A stretch of 64,000 nucleotides of DNA from the NCBI RefSeq assembly GCF_026625785.1, contig NZ_CP113063.1:1674001-1738000 (forward strand). The letters are read 5' to 3'. Shown in pieces: positions 1 through 8,920 of the stretch. Each line of letters starts with the position of its first letter. The first letter of the stretch is position 1. Under the pieces are notes generated by a model. The model did no database searches. It saw only the letters and a program-made list of their open reading frames with translations, and was not told where the DNA came from. A program made the position numbers and the translations under genes. Source of the DNA: Gordonia sp. SL306 (GTDB lineage: Bacteria > Actinomycetota > Actinomycetes > Mycobacteriales > Mycobacteriaceae).

Positions 1-465
1 GGCTGGGCCGTCGGACTCGGGTGCAACCTGGCCCTCGCCGCGGACTTCACCGTGGCCGCCGACGACGCGGTGTTCTGGGAGCCGTTCATCGCGCGCGGCT
101 TCAGTCCGGACTCGGGTTCGACGTGGCTGCTCCCCCGACTGGTCGGACTCGCACGGGCGCGGAAGATGCTCCTGCTCGGCGACAAGGTCAGTGGTACCGA
201 CGCAGAGAACTGGGGGCTCATCCACAGCGCTGTCGCGCCGGACGAGCTCGACGGAGCCGCCGACACACTGGTCCGACGCCTCGCCGACGGGCCGACGGTC
301 GCACTCGGTCTCGCCAAACAGGGCATCAACCACCAGCGCGGCACGATCGGCGAGGCCATGAACTCCGAGCTGAGCTATGTCGAACTCTCCTGCCGTACAG
401 GTGATTTCAAAGAGGGACTGGCCGCCTTCCGAGAACGCAGACCACCCGGCTTCCGAGGACGCTGA
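1..465 (+). CDS. Enoyl-CoA hydratase/isomerase family protein (5' end missing)
   Basis: The last 154 codons of a crotonase-fold acyl-CoA enzyme; the reading frame is open from the first base, so the start lies upstream of the window. The oxyanion-hole stretch GLGCNLALAADF and the later LLPRLVG stretch are typical of the family. Where classical hydratases have their two catalytic glutamates (GGGCEL and GQPE) this protein reads GCNL and EPFI, so it may be an isomerase or other crotonase rather than a true hydratase. It is the first member of a row of acyl-CoA genes on the same strand. Confidence 0.85.
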   Translation, partial: GWAVGLGCNLALAADFTVAADDAVFWEPFIARGFSPDSGSTWLLPRLVGLARARKMLLLGDKVSGTDAENWGLIHSAVAPDELDGAADTLVRRLADGPTVALGLAKQGINHQRGTIGEAMNSELSYVELSCRTGDFKEGLAAFRERRPPGFRGR

Positions 466-538
466 GCCCTGACCGCCAGTCATCAGCCCATCGCCGTCGC
501 GACGTCGAGCGCCGGCCCCACGACGAAGGGAAGCACGA

Positions 539-1342
539 ATGTCGTTCGACACCATCAAATACGAGGTCGACGGCCACACCGCGATCGTCACCCTCAATCG
601 ACCCGACGCACTCAACGCACTGAGTCCGCACATGATCTCCGAACTGCGGTCGGCCTATGCCGAGGCCGAGAACGACGATCAGGTCTGGACGCTCATCGTG
701 ACCGGCAGCGGTCGCGCGTTCTGCACCGGCGCCGACGTCAAGGAGATCCCCGGCGACGGCAAGGTCCTCAACGAACGTCCGTATCTGTCGACGTATGAGC
801 AGTGGGAGGCACCCCAGGAGGGCACTCCACCCTTCCGCACGATGGCCAAGCCGATCATCGTGGCGATCAACGGGATCTGCTGCGGCGCGGGATTGGACTG
901 GGTCACCACCGGCGACATCGTCATCGCGTCCGACAAGGCGACCTTCTTCGACCCCCACGTCAGCATCGGGCTCGTGGCGGGACGCGAGGTGGTGCGTCTC
1001 GCGAGGGTGCTGCCCCGCTCGGTGGCGCTACGGATGGCCCTGATGGGCAAGCACGAGCGGATGGATGCCGAGCGTGCGCTCGACCTGGGGATGATCAGCG
1101 AGGTCGTCGAGCACGAGCAACTCGTCGAGCGCGCCCGCGCGATCGCCGACATCGTCAATTCCAATGCGCCGCTGGCTGTTCGCGGAACGCGCATGGCCAT
1201 CCTCAAGGGCCTCGACCTCCCGCTGCACGAGGCGGAGATGCTGGCCGAGTCCTTCCGCGAACGAGTCACGCGGACCGAGGATGCCCTCGAAGGCCCCCGT
1301 GCCTTTGTGGAGAAGCGTGCACCGGAATGGCAGTGCCGATGA
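539..1342 (+). CDS. Enoyl-CoA hydratase/isomerase family protein
   Basis: Full-length crotonase (267 aa, normal for the family), beginning at ATG after a purine-rich GAAGGGAAG. N-terminal TLNRPDALNAL and the central CCGAGLDW oxyanion-hole region identify the fold. The catalytic glutamate positions read L/D and H (FFDPHVSIGL) instead of E and E, so hydration of a simple enoyl-CoA is not assured. Its stop overlaps the ATG of the next crotonase by 4 bp, so the two are translationally coupled and may form a mixed complex, or act on successive intermediates. Substrate unknown. Confidence 0.9.
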   Translation: MSFDTIKYEVDGHTAIVTLNRPDALNALSPHMISELRSAYAEAENDDQVWTLIVTGSGRAFCTGADVKEIPGDGKVLNERPYLSTYEQWEAPQEGTPPFRTMAKPIIVAINGICCGAGLDWVTTGDIVIASDKATFFDPHVSIGLVAGREVVRLARVLPRSVALRMALMGKHERMDAERALDLGMISEVVEHEQLVERARAIADIVNSNAPLAVRGTRMAILKGLDLPLHEAEMLAESFRERVTRTEDALEGPRAFVEKRAPEWQCR

Positions 1343-2160
1343 GCGTGGGATCGCCCGACGGAGGCGGGTTCGAGACCATTCTGCTCGAGGTCGACGCGGA
1401 CGACCATGTCGCCACGATCACGCTGAATCGTCCCGAGCAGCTGAACACGTTCAATCGGACGATGTGCCAGGAACTGCAACGTGCCTGGCACACGGTCAAA
1501 TTCGATGATCGGGTGCACGCCGTGGTCCTCCGGGCCGCCGGGGATCGGGCCTTCAGCGCGGGCCTCGACGTCAAGTCGTCCTACGGCCAGCCGGACAACA
1601 TCTGGAACCACGAGGATCCGGGCGAACTGCTCAGCCCGAAGTGGCAGAAGATGTGGAAGCCGGTCGTCTGCGCGGTCCAGGGTCTCTGCACCGCCGGTGC
1701 GCTGTACTTCGTCAACGAGTCGGATGTGGTCATCTGCTCCACGTCGGCGACGTTCTTCGACTCTCATGTGACCGCGGGACTGGTGTCGGCCCTCGAGCCC
1801 GTTGGACTGATGCGACGGGTCGGACTCGGCGAGACGCTGCGAATGGCCCTGATGGGCAACGACGAACGCGTCGGACCCGACACCGCGCTGCGCATCGGTC
1901 TGGTCTCCGAGATCACCGACCCGGCGGAACTCTGGGACCGGGCGCACGAGATCGCGGCGTCCATCGCCGCCAAACCGCCCACCGCCACCCAGGGGACGGT
2001 GAAGGCCATCTGGGAGTCGCTGGACAAGCCGTACCGGGCGGCGATGGACCAAGGGCTCATCTACACGCGGCTCGGCAACCCGATCGCCAAGGCAGAACTG
2101 ACCACGCCGGCGCCCGGCACCGGTGCGTCCCGCCCGTCGACCACTCCGAGGATCCGCTGA
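1339..2160 (+). CDS. Enoyl-CoA hydratase/isomerase family protein
   Basis: A 273-aa crotonase. The start is the ATG in the ATGA overlap with the preceding gene; another in-frame ATG lies 12 bp upstream. TLNRPEQLNTFN and CTAGALYFV mark the fold. As in its neighbour, the FFDSHVTAGL segment has histidine where hydratases have glutamate. The shared MALMG segment and the similar layout suggest that this gene and the one before it arose by tandem duplication. It ends in a TGATG junction with the downstream acyl-CoA ligase. Confidence 0.9.
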   Translation: MSVGSPDGGGFETILLEVDADDHVATITLNRPEQLNTFNRTMCQELQRAWHTVKFDDRVHAVVLRAAGDRAFSAGLDVKSSYGQPDNIWNHEDPGELLSPKWQKMWKPVVCAVQGLCTAGALYFVNESDVVICSTSATFFDSHVTAGLVSALEPVGLMRRVGLGETLRMALMGNDERVGPDTALRIGLVSEITDPAELWDRAHEIAASIAAKPPTATQGTVKAIWESLDKPYRAAMDQGLIYTRLGNPIAKAELTTPAPGTGASRPSTTPRIR

Positions 2161-3680
2161 TGACCGAGCCCGGGCTCATCGACACCGACACCGTGCACCG
2201 CCTCGCCCGACGAATCGCGTCGGTGCTGACCCTGGAACCCGATGCGGGAGCCATCGAGTACGACGGCCGATGGACCACGTGGGGTCAGCTCGCCGCGCTG
2301 GCCGAACGCATCAAGGACATCTGCCTCGAGACCTCGGCAGGTGACGTGCCCCATGTCGGGATCCTGCTCCGCAACCGGCCAGCCCACGTCGCCGCATTCC
2401 TCGGCGTACTCCTTGCCGGTGGTTGTGTCGTGGTGATCAACCCGTCCCGCGGGGATGCGCGAACCCGTTCCGACATTGCCGATCTGACGCTTCCCATCGT
2501 GATCGGCGAAGCGGACGACCTGAGGAACCTCGTCGATCCGCAACCGACGACGACGGTGGTCACGATCACCGACCTGACCATCGAACCAGAGGTCGCGTCG
2601 GCAACCGCGAACTCGGGCGATCCCGCCGACGACGGCTCGGGTACCGCGGTCCTCATGCTGACCAGCGGCACCACCGGACCGCCCAAGCGAGTCGCCCTCA
2701 CCTATGACATGCTCGCCCGCAGTGTGCTGGGAGCCGACGATGGCAGCAACGAAAAGAGCAGCAGCGCTCCCGCCCGACTGAGTTCCGGAGTTGCCATCGT
2801 CAACGCTCCCCTCGTCCACATCGGTGGCGTGTTCCGGACGCTGCAGTGCATCGTCGCGGCGCGGCCCTATGTGCTGCTCCCGAGGTTCGAGATCGGTTCC
2901 TGGGCCGACGCCGTGCGCCGGTATCGGCCACGTGCGGTGTCCCTCGTCCCGACGGCGGTCCGGATGGTGCTGCATTCAGATCTGACCCGCGACGACCTGT
3001 CGAGCATCCGCGTGGTCACCTCCGGCACCGCGCCGCTGTCCGCCGAGGACGCCGATGCGTTCACCGACAAGTTCGATATACCTGTGCTCACCTCGTACGC
3101 AGCCACCGAATTCGGTGGTGGCGTGGCCGGTTGGACACTCGCGGACCATCGCGAGTTCTGGGAGACCAAGCGCGGCAGTGTCGGCCGAGCCGATCCCGGA
3201 TCCCGGCTGCGCGTCGTCGCCGACGACGGCACCGTACTCGGCCCGGACGAAACCGGACTGCTCGAGGTCGCGCCCGGCCAACTCGGCCCGTCGGCGGACT
3301 GGATTCGTACCACCGACCTCGCCCGCATCGACGGCGACGGTTTCCTGTGGATCGTGGGCCGGGCGGATCAGGCCATCATCCGCGGCGGCTTCAAGGTGAT
3401 CCCCGACGATGTCCGCGCCGCACTGGAGAGCCACCCGTCGGTGGAGGGCGCGTCGGTTGTCGGCCGCCCCGACGACCGGCTCGGCGCGACGCCTGTCGCG
3501 ATGGTCGAACTCCGCAGCGGTGAGACCGTTTCAGAGGATGAGTTGGCGGAGTACCTGTCCGATCGCCTGGCGCGCTATGAGATCCCCACCGCGATCATCA
3601 TCGTCGACGCCATCCCGCGCACTCCCTCCGGCAAGGCGGATCTCACCGCCGTCCGGAGCCGACTGGAAAGTAGTGAGTGA
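2160..3680 (+). CDS. AMP-dependent acyl-CoA synthetase/ligase
   Basis: A 506-aa ANL-superfamily enzyme that should activate a carboxylic acid as an adenylate and then as its CoA thioester in the cytoplasm. Visible motifs in order: the P-loop-like LTSGTTGPPK, the ATEFGGG motif, TTDLARIDGDG, the hinge GRADQAIIRGG, and the C-terminal catalytic-lysine motif RTPSGKADL. The ATG shares one base with the upstream stop. It sits between crotonases and a second ligase, which fits activation of a substrate for ring or side-chain beta-oxidation. Substrate is not evident. Confidence 0.9.
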   Translation: MTEPGLIDTDTVHRLARRIASVLTLEPDAGAIEYDGRWTTWGQLAALAERIKDICLETSAGDVPHVGILLRNRPAHVAAFLGVLLAGGCVVVINPSRGDARTRSDIADLTLPIVIGEADDLRNLVDPQPTTTVVTITDLTIEPEVASATANSGDPADDGSGTAVLMLTSGTTGPPKRVALTYDMLARSVLGADDGSNEKSSSAPARLSSGVAIVNAPLVHIGGVFRTLQCIVAARPYVLLPRFEIGSWADAVRRYRPRAVSLVPTAVRMVLHSDLTRDDLSSIRVVTSGTAPLSAEDADAFTDKFDIPVLTSYAATEFGGGVAGWTLADHREFWETKRGSVGRADPGSRLRVVADDGTVLGPDETGLLEVAPGQLGPSADWIRTTDLARIDGDGFLWIVGRADQAIIRGGFKVIPDDVRAALESHPSVEGASVVGRPDDRLGATPVAMVELRSGETVSEDELAEYLSDRLARYEIPTAIIIVDAIPRTPSGKADLTAVRSRLESSE

Positions 3681-3684
3681 CGCC

Positions 3685-5313
3685 ATGATCGACGAGACCG
3701 GGCGAACCATCGCGACGTTGATCTGCGAGCATGCGCTCCGACGCCCCAATCAGCCCATGGTCATCGACCCGGTCACCCGGGTGAGTTACGGGGAACTCGA
3801 CCGCACCACGCGGGCTCTCGCCGCCGGCTTCGCCGAAGCCGGGATCGGCCCCGGCATGCGTGTGGGCCTGATCATGCCCAACAGTGCGCGCTGGGTCCAG
3901 ATAGCCCTTGCACTGACCCGGATCGGTGCCGTGCTGGTGCCTTTCAGTACTCTGCTGGCGCCGCGCGAACTCCGGGCTCAGCTCGAGGTCTCCGCCGTCT
4001 CCCACCTGATCACGACCGAGGAGTTCCGGGGACATCGCTACCTCGACGACCTCGCCGACGCCCTCGGACGTGACACGATCACCTCCGGCGAGCTCATCGA
4101 TCCGGGCCTGCCCGCCCTGCGCCACATCTGGACCGTCGACGACGTTCTCGCAGCGGGTCGTTCACCGGACAGCGAGAGAGTGGTCGATGCCCTGTCCGAT
4201 TCGGTCGCCCCGGGCGACCCGATGATCATCATCTTCACTTCCGGCAGCAGTGGAATACCCAAGGGGGTCATCCACTCCCACGGTGGCGCGCTCGGTGCGG
4301 TCGCCGCCGGACTGGCCGCCCGGTGCATCAATTCGGACACCCGGCTCTACCTGCCGATGCCGTTCTTCTGGGTCGGCGGGTTCGGAGCCGGGATTCTCTC
4401 CGCCCTGTTGGCCGGTGCAACCCTGGTCACCGAGGAGATCCCTCGTCCCGAGACGACGCTGAAACTCCTCGAACGTGAACGCGTCACCCTCTTCCGCGGC
4501 TGGCCCGACCAGGCGGCGGCGCTGGCACGACAGTCCGGGACGGTCGGCGCCGACCTCTCGTCGTTGCAGGTGGGCAGTCTCGACGCTCTCCTACCTCCCG
4601 AACTCCGCGCCGAGCGCGGCGCACGCGCCAATCTGTTCGGCATGACCGAGTCGTTCGGCCCGTACTGCGGGTACCCCGCCGACCGGGACATGCCTCGCGC
4701 GGCGTGGGGAAGTTGCGGAAAGCCCTTCGACGGCATGGAGGTTCGGATCGCCGATCCGGAGACCGGCGCGCCGCTGCCCACCGGCGCCACCGGCGAGATC
4801 GCGCTGCGTGGGCCGCACGTCCTGCTCGGCATCTGCCGGAGCACGCGTGAGGACGTCTTCACCGCCGACGGCTTCTACGCGACCGGGGACCTCGGCCACC
4901 TCGACGACGGCGGGTTCCTCTTCTATCACGGGAGATCCGACGACATGATCAAGGTCAGCGGGGCCACCGTCTACCCGAGCGAGGTGCAGGCCGCACTGAA
5001 GGCCATCGACGGCGTCGACAACGCCTTCGTGACCCACGTCGACGGTGAGGCCGGTCCTCGGGTCGCAGCCGCGGTGGTGTGCCGATCCTCGACTACGGAG
5101 GACGAGCTGCGATCGGCGGCCCGGAACATGCTGAGCTCGTTCAAGATACCGTCGGTGTGGCTTCTGCTCGACTCCGACGATCCGATCCCGCGCGGCGGCA
5201 CCGGGAAGGTCGACGCCCGGGGGCTACGAGAGTTGCTCACTCGCGCCCACACACCCACCGGCGATCGGCAACCAGCAGCCGCCGGAGCACCGACACGGAT
5301 CGGTGACCGATGA
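3685..5313 (+). CDS. AMP-dependent acyl-CoA synthetase/ligase (second copy)
   Basis: A 542-aa ANL-superfamily ligase with FTSGSSGIPKG, FGMTESFG, YATGDLGHLDDGG, GRSDDMIKVSG and the C-terminal PRGGTGKVD lysine motif. ATG 3685 was chosen; a GTG at 3673 overlapping the previous stop is equally possible. It is clearly diverged from the ligase just upstream, so the two probably activate different acids in the same pathway, such as the parent substrate and a later ring-opened acid. Confidence 0.88.
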   Translation: MIDETGRTIATLICEHALRRPNQPMVIDPVTRVSYGELDRTTRALAAGFAEAGIGPGMRVGLIMPNSARWVQIALALTRIGAVLVPFSTLLAPRELRAQLEVSAVSHLITTEEFRGHRYLDDLADALGRDTITSGELIDPGLPALRHIWTVDDVLAAGRSPDSERVVDALSDSVAPGDPMIIIFTSGSSGIPKGVIHSHGGALGAVAAGLAARCINSDTRLYLPMPFFWVGGFGAGILSALLAGATLVTEEIPRPETTLKLLERERVTLFRGWPDQAAALARQSGTVGADLSSLQVGSLDALLPPELRAERGARANLFGMTESFGPYCGYPADRDMPRAAWGSCGKPFDGMEVRIADPETGAPLPTGATGEIALRGPHVLLGICRSTREDVFTADGFYATGDLGHLDDGGFLFYHGRSDDMIKVSGATVYPSEVQAALKAIDGVDNAFVTHVDGEAGPRVAAAVVCRSSTTEDELRSAARNMLSSFKIPSVWLLLDSDDPIPRGGTGKVDARGLRELLTRAHTPTGDRQPAAAGAPTRIGDR

Positions 5314-5542
5314 GCCTCGCAACGCCGGAAGACATGACGCAGCAGCACACCGGGGAATCGGACGCGACCAGCCATCGACGATCCGAGACCTATTTGCGCA
5401 CATCGTATTCGGCGAACCGATCCGGGACGGCGACGAACTCGTGGTCGAGCTACCGGCTGCTCCGCACGTGGTGAACACGCGCGGCGGCATCCAAGGCGGG
5501 TTGATCGCGACCCTCATCGACATCAACGTGACCGGCACGTGA
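5303..5542 (+). pseudogene. Truncated PaaI-type hotdog thioesterase remnant
   Basis: About 79 codons resembling the N-terminal half of a hotdog-fold acyl-CoA thioesterase: a DELVVELPA strand followed by the signature VVNTRGGIQGGLIATLIDI. The frame then hits a stop after INVTGT, where intact family members continue for roughly 50-60 residues. The natural-looking ATG at 5310 is in a different frame from the conserved part, so a frameshift near the 5' end is also possible. An intact enzyme would have released CoA products of the upstream operon. The 54 bp between here and the next gene hold nothing recognisable. Confidence 0.6.
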
Positions 5543-5596
5543 AATGCCGGCCGCTGCAGAGATCGGCGCCGCTCGGGAAGGTCACGTCTCCGCGAT

Positions 5597-6973
5597 TCAC
5601 GCGATGTCCTGCAGTGGTCGGGAGGTGGGGGTGGGCGTCGGGAAGCCGCGTGATTCGGCACGCTTCGCGCCGGTCGGCAGTTCCCGGGTGCGGATGTCGT
5701 GTTCGTACACGAAGTAGTCGACCTGCTGGGTGTGCCGCGGGCTGTCGGTGGTGTGCCCGTTGTGCAGCTTCTGATCCTTGTCGATGATCTGCTCCATCTC
5801 GCCAACGTCGGGAAGTGCATACCGACCGACGGCGTAGGCCGCGACCACTCGGGACTGACATTCGACGAACGGGAACAGCGTCGGGACCGACTGCGCGAAC
5901 CCGACGAATGCGAGGTTCTCGATACCAGGCTTGAAGATCCTCTTGTACAAGCGGATCTGGTTGCCGGGGGCGCCCACGAACTCCGGATCGAAAAAGGGGA
6001 AGGTGATGTTGTAGCCGGTCGCGTACACGATCACGTCGAAGTCGCCGCTCGTGCCGTCCTCGAAATGCACTGTGTCCCCGTCCAGCCGCGACACGTTGGG
6101 TTTGGGTATCACGTCGCCGGACCCGAGTCGGAGCGGCAGCTCGACGGACTGGGTCGGATGCGCCTCGAAGAGCTTGTGGTTCGCCGGAGGAAGTCCGTAG
6201 AGCGTCGGATCGGTCCCCATCAGCGGCATCATCATCTGCAATGCCTTACGCTGCAAGCCCAGTGGCAGATGCGGCGTGGTGCGCCAGTATGCATCGCCCG
6301 GTTTTCCGGCGATGTATTTCGGCACGATCCAGGCGCTCGACCGGGTCGACAGGGTCACGGTGTTGTCGAGCGACTTCGACGAGAGTTCGACGGCGATGTC
6401 GGCGGCACTGTTGCCGATCCCGACGATCAAGATGCGCTGTCCACTCAGATCGAGCGGCGTCCGCGGGTCGATGTAGTCATGGGAGTGAATCCGCCGCCCG
6501 GAGAACTCACCCGGGAAGTCTGCGTAGCGCGGATCCCAATGATGCCCGTTGGCGACGACCAGGAAGTCGAACTCGCGCTGCGCGCCCGCCTGGTCCTCGA
6601 TGTGCCATCGCCCGTCGGCAGACCGGGCCGCATGCTTGACACCGTTCCCGAACTCGATGTTGTCGAGAAGACCGAAGGCCGCCGCATAGTCGTCGAGGTA
6701 GGACTTGATGTCGGTGTGATGCGGGAAGGTGGGATAGTTGTCGGGCATCGGGAAGTCCTTGAAGGACAGGCGATGCTTGGACGTGTCGATGTGCAGCGAC
6801 CGGTACGCGCTGCTGTGGCCGTTCGGATTCCCGAACGCCCAATTTCCACCGATGCGGTCCGACGACTCGAAGGTCGTGTACGGCACCCCGTAGTCGCCCA
6901 GCATCTTTCCGGTGGTGAGGCCGCTGATGCCGGCCCCGATGACGGCTGTACGTGGAATGGGTTGTCCCACCAT
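5597..6973 (-). CDS. Flavin-containing monooxygenase (FMO / Baeyer-Villiger-like)
   Basis: A 458-aa FAD- and NADPH-dependent monooxygenase. GAGISG at residues 13-18 is the FAD Rossmann motif. FSGRRIHSHDY at 157-167 matches the FMO signature FxGxxxHxxxY, and VGIGNSA near 184-190 is the second dinucleotide site. ATG 6973 shares one base with the stop of the upstream kinase-like gene (TGATG), so the two are translated from one message; a GTG just ahead is an alternative. N-oxidation, S-oxidation or ketone oxygenation are all possible. Confidence 0.87.
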   Translation of the reverse strand: MVGQPIPRTAVIGAGISGLTTGKMLGDYGVPYTTFESSDRIGGNWAFGNPNGHSSAYRSLHIDTSKHRLSFKDFPMPDNYPTFPHHTDIKSYLDDYAAAFGLLDNIEFGNGVKHAARSADGRWHIEDQAGAQREFDFLVVANGHHWDPRYADFPGEFSGRRIHSHDYIDPRTPLDLSGQRILIVGIGNSAADIAVELSSKSLDNTVTLSTRSSAWIVPKYIAGKPGDAYWRTTPHLPLGLQRKALQMMMPLMGTDPTLYGLPPANHKLFEAHPTQSVELPLRLGSGDVIPKPNVSRLDGDTVHFEDGTSGDFDVIVYATGYNITFPFFDPEFVGAPGNQIRLYKRIFKPGIENLAFVGFAQSVPTLFPFVECQSRVVAAYAVGRYALPDVGEMEQIIDKDQKLHNGHTTDSPRHTQQVDYFVYEHDIRTRELPTGAKRAESRGFPTPTPTSRPLQDIA

Positions 6974-8094
6974 CACTCCTCCGGTTCTGTCGGTGCGGGG
7001 ACGAGTGCGAGCGTGCCCAGATCACGGATCGCCTCGCAACCTCGCCGGATCATGGCGACGAACATCGCGGTCCCGCGGTCTGTTTCGGTGGAGGTGGCGA
7101 TCGCGATGCAGGGGATCAGGAGCGCCTGGATCATCCCCAGCCGGTAGTCCTCCCAGCACTGGGCACGGGAGTAGTCGGTCACGCCGTGAGTCCGGAGCTC
7201 GTCGTGGTAGTGGTCGACCAGTCGACTCTCGACTGCTCGTCGTACGTCCGGCTCCAGGCTGGTTCCGGTGAAGTAGGCCAGATCGCGGGTGGGCAAACCC
7301 ACCCCGAGGGTCTGCCAGTCGACCACCGCCACACCTTTCCCGTCGGCGTGGAACAGGAGATTGTCGAGGCGGAAGTCACCGTGCAACAACGCCCGACGAT
7401 CGGGCTCGGACAGCAACCATCGGGTGACCGATCCCATGGCGGCAGCGAGGGTTTCGTGGTCGCCCGACGACAGTTCTTCGCCGATTCGACCCAGTGCGAG
7501 CGCGACACTCATCTCGGCGAAGTCCCCCAGGCCGCGGATCGCGGCCTCGTCCCGGAGGTTGAACGCGAGCCCCTCGAAGTCCCGCCATACCGGATCGTTC
7601 CATGTGGGTCCGTGCAGGCCGGCAAGAGCGCGGACGGCGAGGAGGGCCTCGTCGAACCCACATCCGGCCAGCTGATCGCCCTGCTCCGCACCCACCTGGT
7701 CGGCGAGGACCAGCACGAAGTCGGCGGCGTCCGCACTGACGTCGACATGAAAACAGTCGGGCGCCGGGACGAGTACACGCTGGTTGACCGAGGCGTAGAA
7801 GGCACATTCGCTGCGATAGCCGAATGTCACCGAGTTGCGGACGCTTTCGTCGGCGGCGGGCAGCTTCACCACGAAGGTGTCCGGTAGACCATCGGGTCGG
7901 CGCTCGTATGTGGGCGTCACCCTGAAGGTGGCACCGACCTGACCGGTCCCGATCGGCTCGACCTCCACCGCAGTGATGTCGGCCGGATGGCCGTGCTGTT
8001 CGAGAATGCTCGACAACCATTCTTCGGTGACATCCTCAGGCCCGCGCGGAATCGTCGCGATCGTCTTTCCGGCGAACCCCCGGGCTGCGGCCAC
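6973..8094 (-). CDS. Aminoglycoside-phosphotransferase (APH)-family kinase-like protein
   Basis: A 373-aa protein of the APH / choline-kinase fold. VVKLPA (Lys78) is the ATP lysine, HGDFRLDN at 238-245 the catalytic loop with its aspartate, and VVDWQ (Asp259) the metal-binding aspartate. GTG 8094 was chosen because a perfect AGGAGG sits 5-6 bases before it; the longer ATG form lacks this. In actinobacterial catabolic clusters such proteins usually modify a small alcohol or acyl substrate and do not give antibiotic resistance. Coupled to the FMO gene. Confidence 0.85.
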   Translation of the reverse strand: MAAARGFAGKTIATIPRGPEDVTEEWLSSILEQHGHPADITAVEVEPIGTGQVGATFRVTPTYERRPDGLPDTFVVKLPAADESVRNSVTFGYRSECAFYASVNQRVLVPAPDCFHVDVSADAADFVLVLADQVGAEQGDQLAGCGFDEALLAVRALAGLHGPTWNDPVWRDFEGLAFNLRDEAAIRGLGDFAEMSVALALGRIGEELSSGDHETLAAAMGSVTRWLLSEPDRRALLHGDFRLDNLLFHADGKGVAVVDWQTLGVGLPTRDLAYFTGTSLEPDVRRAVESRLVDHYHDELRTHGVTDYSRAQCWEDYRLGMIQALLIPCIAIATSTETDRGTAMFVAMIRRGCEAIRDLGTLALVPAPTEPEE

Positions 8095-8393
8095 GATTTC
8101 CTCCTGCGCTCTGCATCCGTTGTGACGGATCACTCGACGGACCCAACTGTAATCGATACCGCAAGAGATTCTGCGGCGAATTCCAGCAGAAACCCGGTCG
8201 ATCCGCCGGTAGTGCCCTCCGATTTACTGTAATAACTACAGTTGATGTGTCGACACCTTGTGAGGGGCCACAACACACTCGATCCCATTGCGTCCCCATT
8301 GCATCGTCGAGCACGGAGACGACTAACCGACGCCGACAGATCTGGACGACTCGGCATCGGTCGAGATGTTCATCGACTGATCGGTGTCACAAC
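8095..8393. promoter_or_regulatory. Intergenic region with TTACTGTAA operator candidate
   Basis: About 300 bp without a gene, upstream of the kinase-FMO operon. It holds TTACTGTAA (8224-8232) running into a perfect inverted repeat ACTGTA-N5-TACAGT (8226-8242) and followed by AACTACA. The same core plus AACTACA recurs in front of the P450 gene. Another AACTGTAA lies at 8145-8152. I infer binding by the nearby TetR protein. The rest shows no recognisable feature. Confidence 0.5.
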
Positions 8394-8876
8394 TCAATCC
8401 GACAACTTCGCGCCCGACCAGTCGCCGGTCAACTCGACCCACAGCCGAGTGAGATGCTGGGTCTTGATCTTCCAGTCGCCGTCGACCTTCTCGTAGGTCT
8501 CGTGGTAGTGGCCGGCACCGAGCAGCGATCGACCACCCGGATAGACCAACCGGTCTTCCATCGCCCAGATGCCGGTGGCCGTCAGTTCCGATGTCAGCTC
8601 GATCTCGGGCGTGTGGACGTGATGGACCGTCGTCGCGTCGGCCAAGGTCTCCAGCACGCTCGACACGAAGCCGTCGGCACCGACGATCGGCGGGGCCGTC
8701 ATCGGATCAGCACCACCGGTCGCGGGCGCCATGTCCAGTTCGACGACCAGATCGTCGGCGAACAGCCCGCGCCAGCCCGCGGCGTCCTTGGTGTCGAGGT
8801 ATCGGCAGTAGCGGGCCTTCACCACCTTGATGGCTTCGATCTCGGCCGCGGTGTCGGCCGCCACCCGTGCTTCCAT
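8394..8876 (-). CDS. SnoaL/NTF2-like family protein
   Basis: A 160-aa protein of the nuclear-transport-factor-2 cone fold: an N-terminal helix with VVKARYCRYLDTKD, the FADDLVVELD segment and a C-terminal sheet with WKIKTQHLTRLWV. Enzymatic members of this fold act as dehydratases, isomerases or small hydroxylase partners on steroid or polyketide-like rings. ATG is preceded by GAGGAGGAG. It is the last gene before the promoter region of the kinase-FMO operon and lies downstream of the P450, possibly in the same transcript. Confidence 0.8.
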   Translation of the reverse strand: MEARVAADTAAEIEAIKVVKARYCRYLDTKDAAGWRGLFADDLVVELDMAPATGGADPMTAPPIVGADGFVSSVLETLADATTVHHVHTPEIELTSELTATGIWAMEDRLVYPGGRSLLGAGHYHETYEKVDGDWKIKTQHLTRLWVELTGDWSGAKLSD

Positions 8877-8920
8877 CGTTCTCCTCCTCGCGCAGCGACT
8901 CAGCGCAGATTATCCAACCG

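Noticed and set aside
679..2052. A 457-codon open frame antisense to the two tandem crotonases
   Set aside because: No motifs or ribosome site; it is the mirror of two clearly coding genes.
5699..7147. A 482-codon open frame antisense to the FMO and kinase genes
   Set aside because: The composition is typical of a reverse-strand shadow and both sense genes have full conserved motifs and coupled starts.
6973..8094. APH-family gene as an aminoglycoside resistance determinant
   Set aside because: It is translationally coupled to a monooxygenase in a catabolic region and belongs to the broad APH fold; resistance is not supported.
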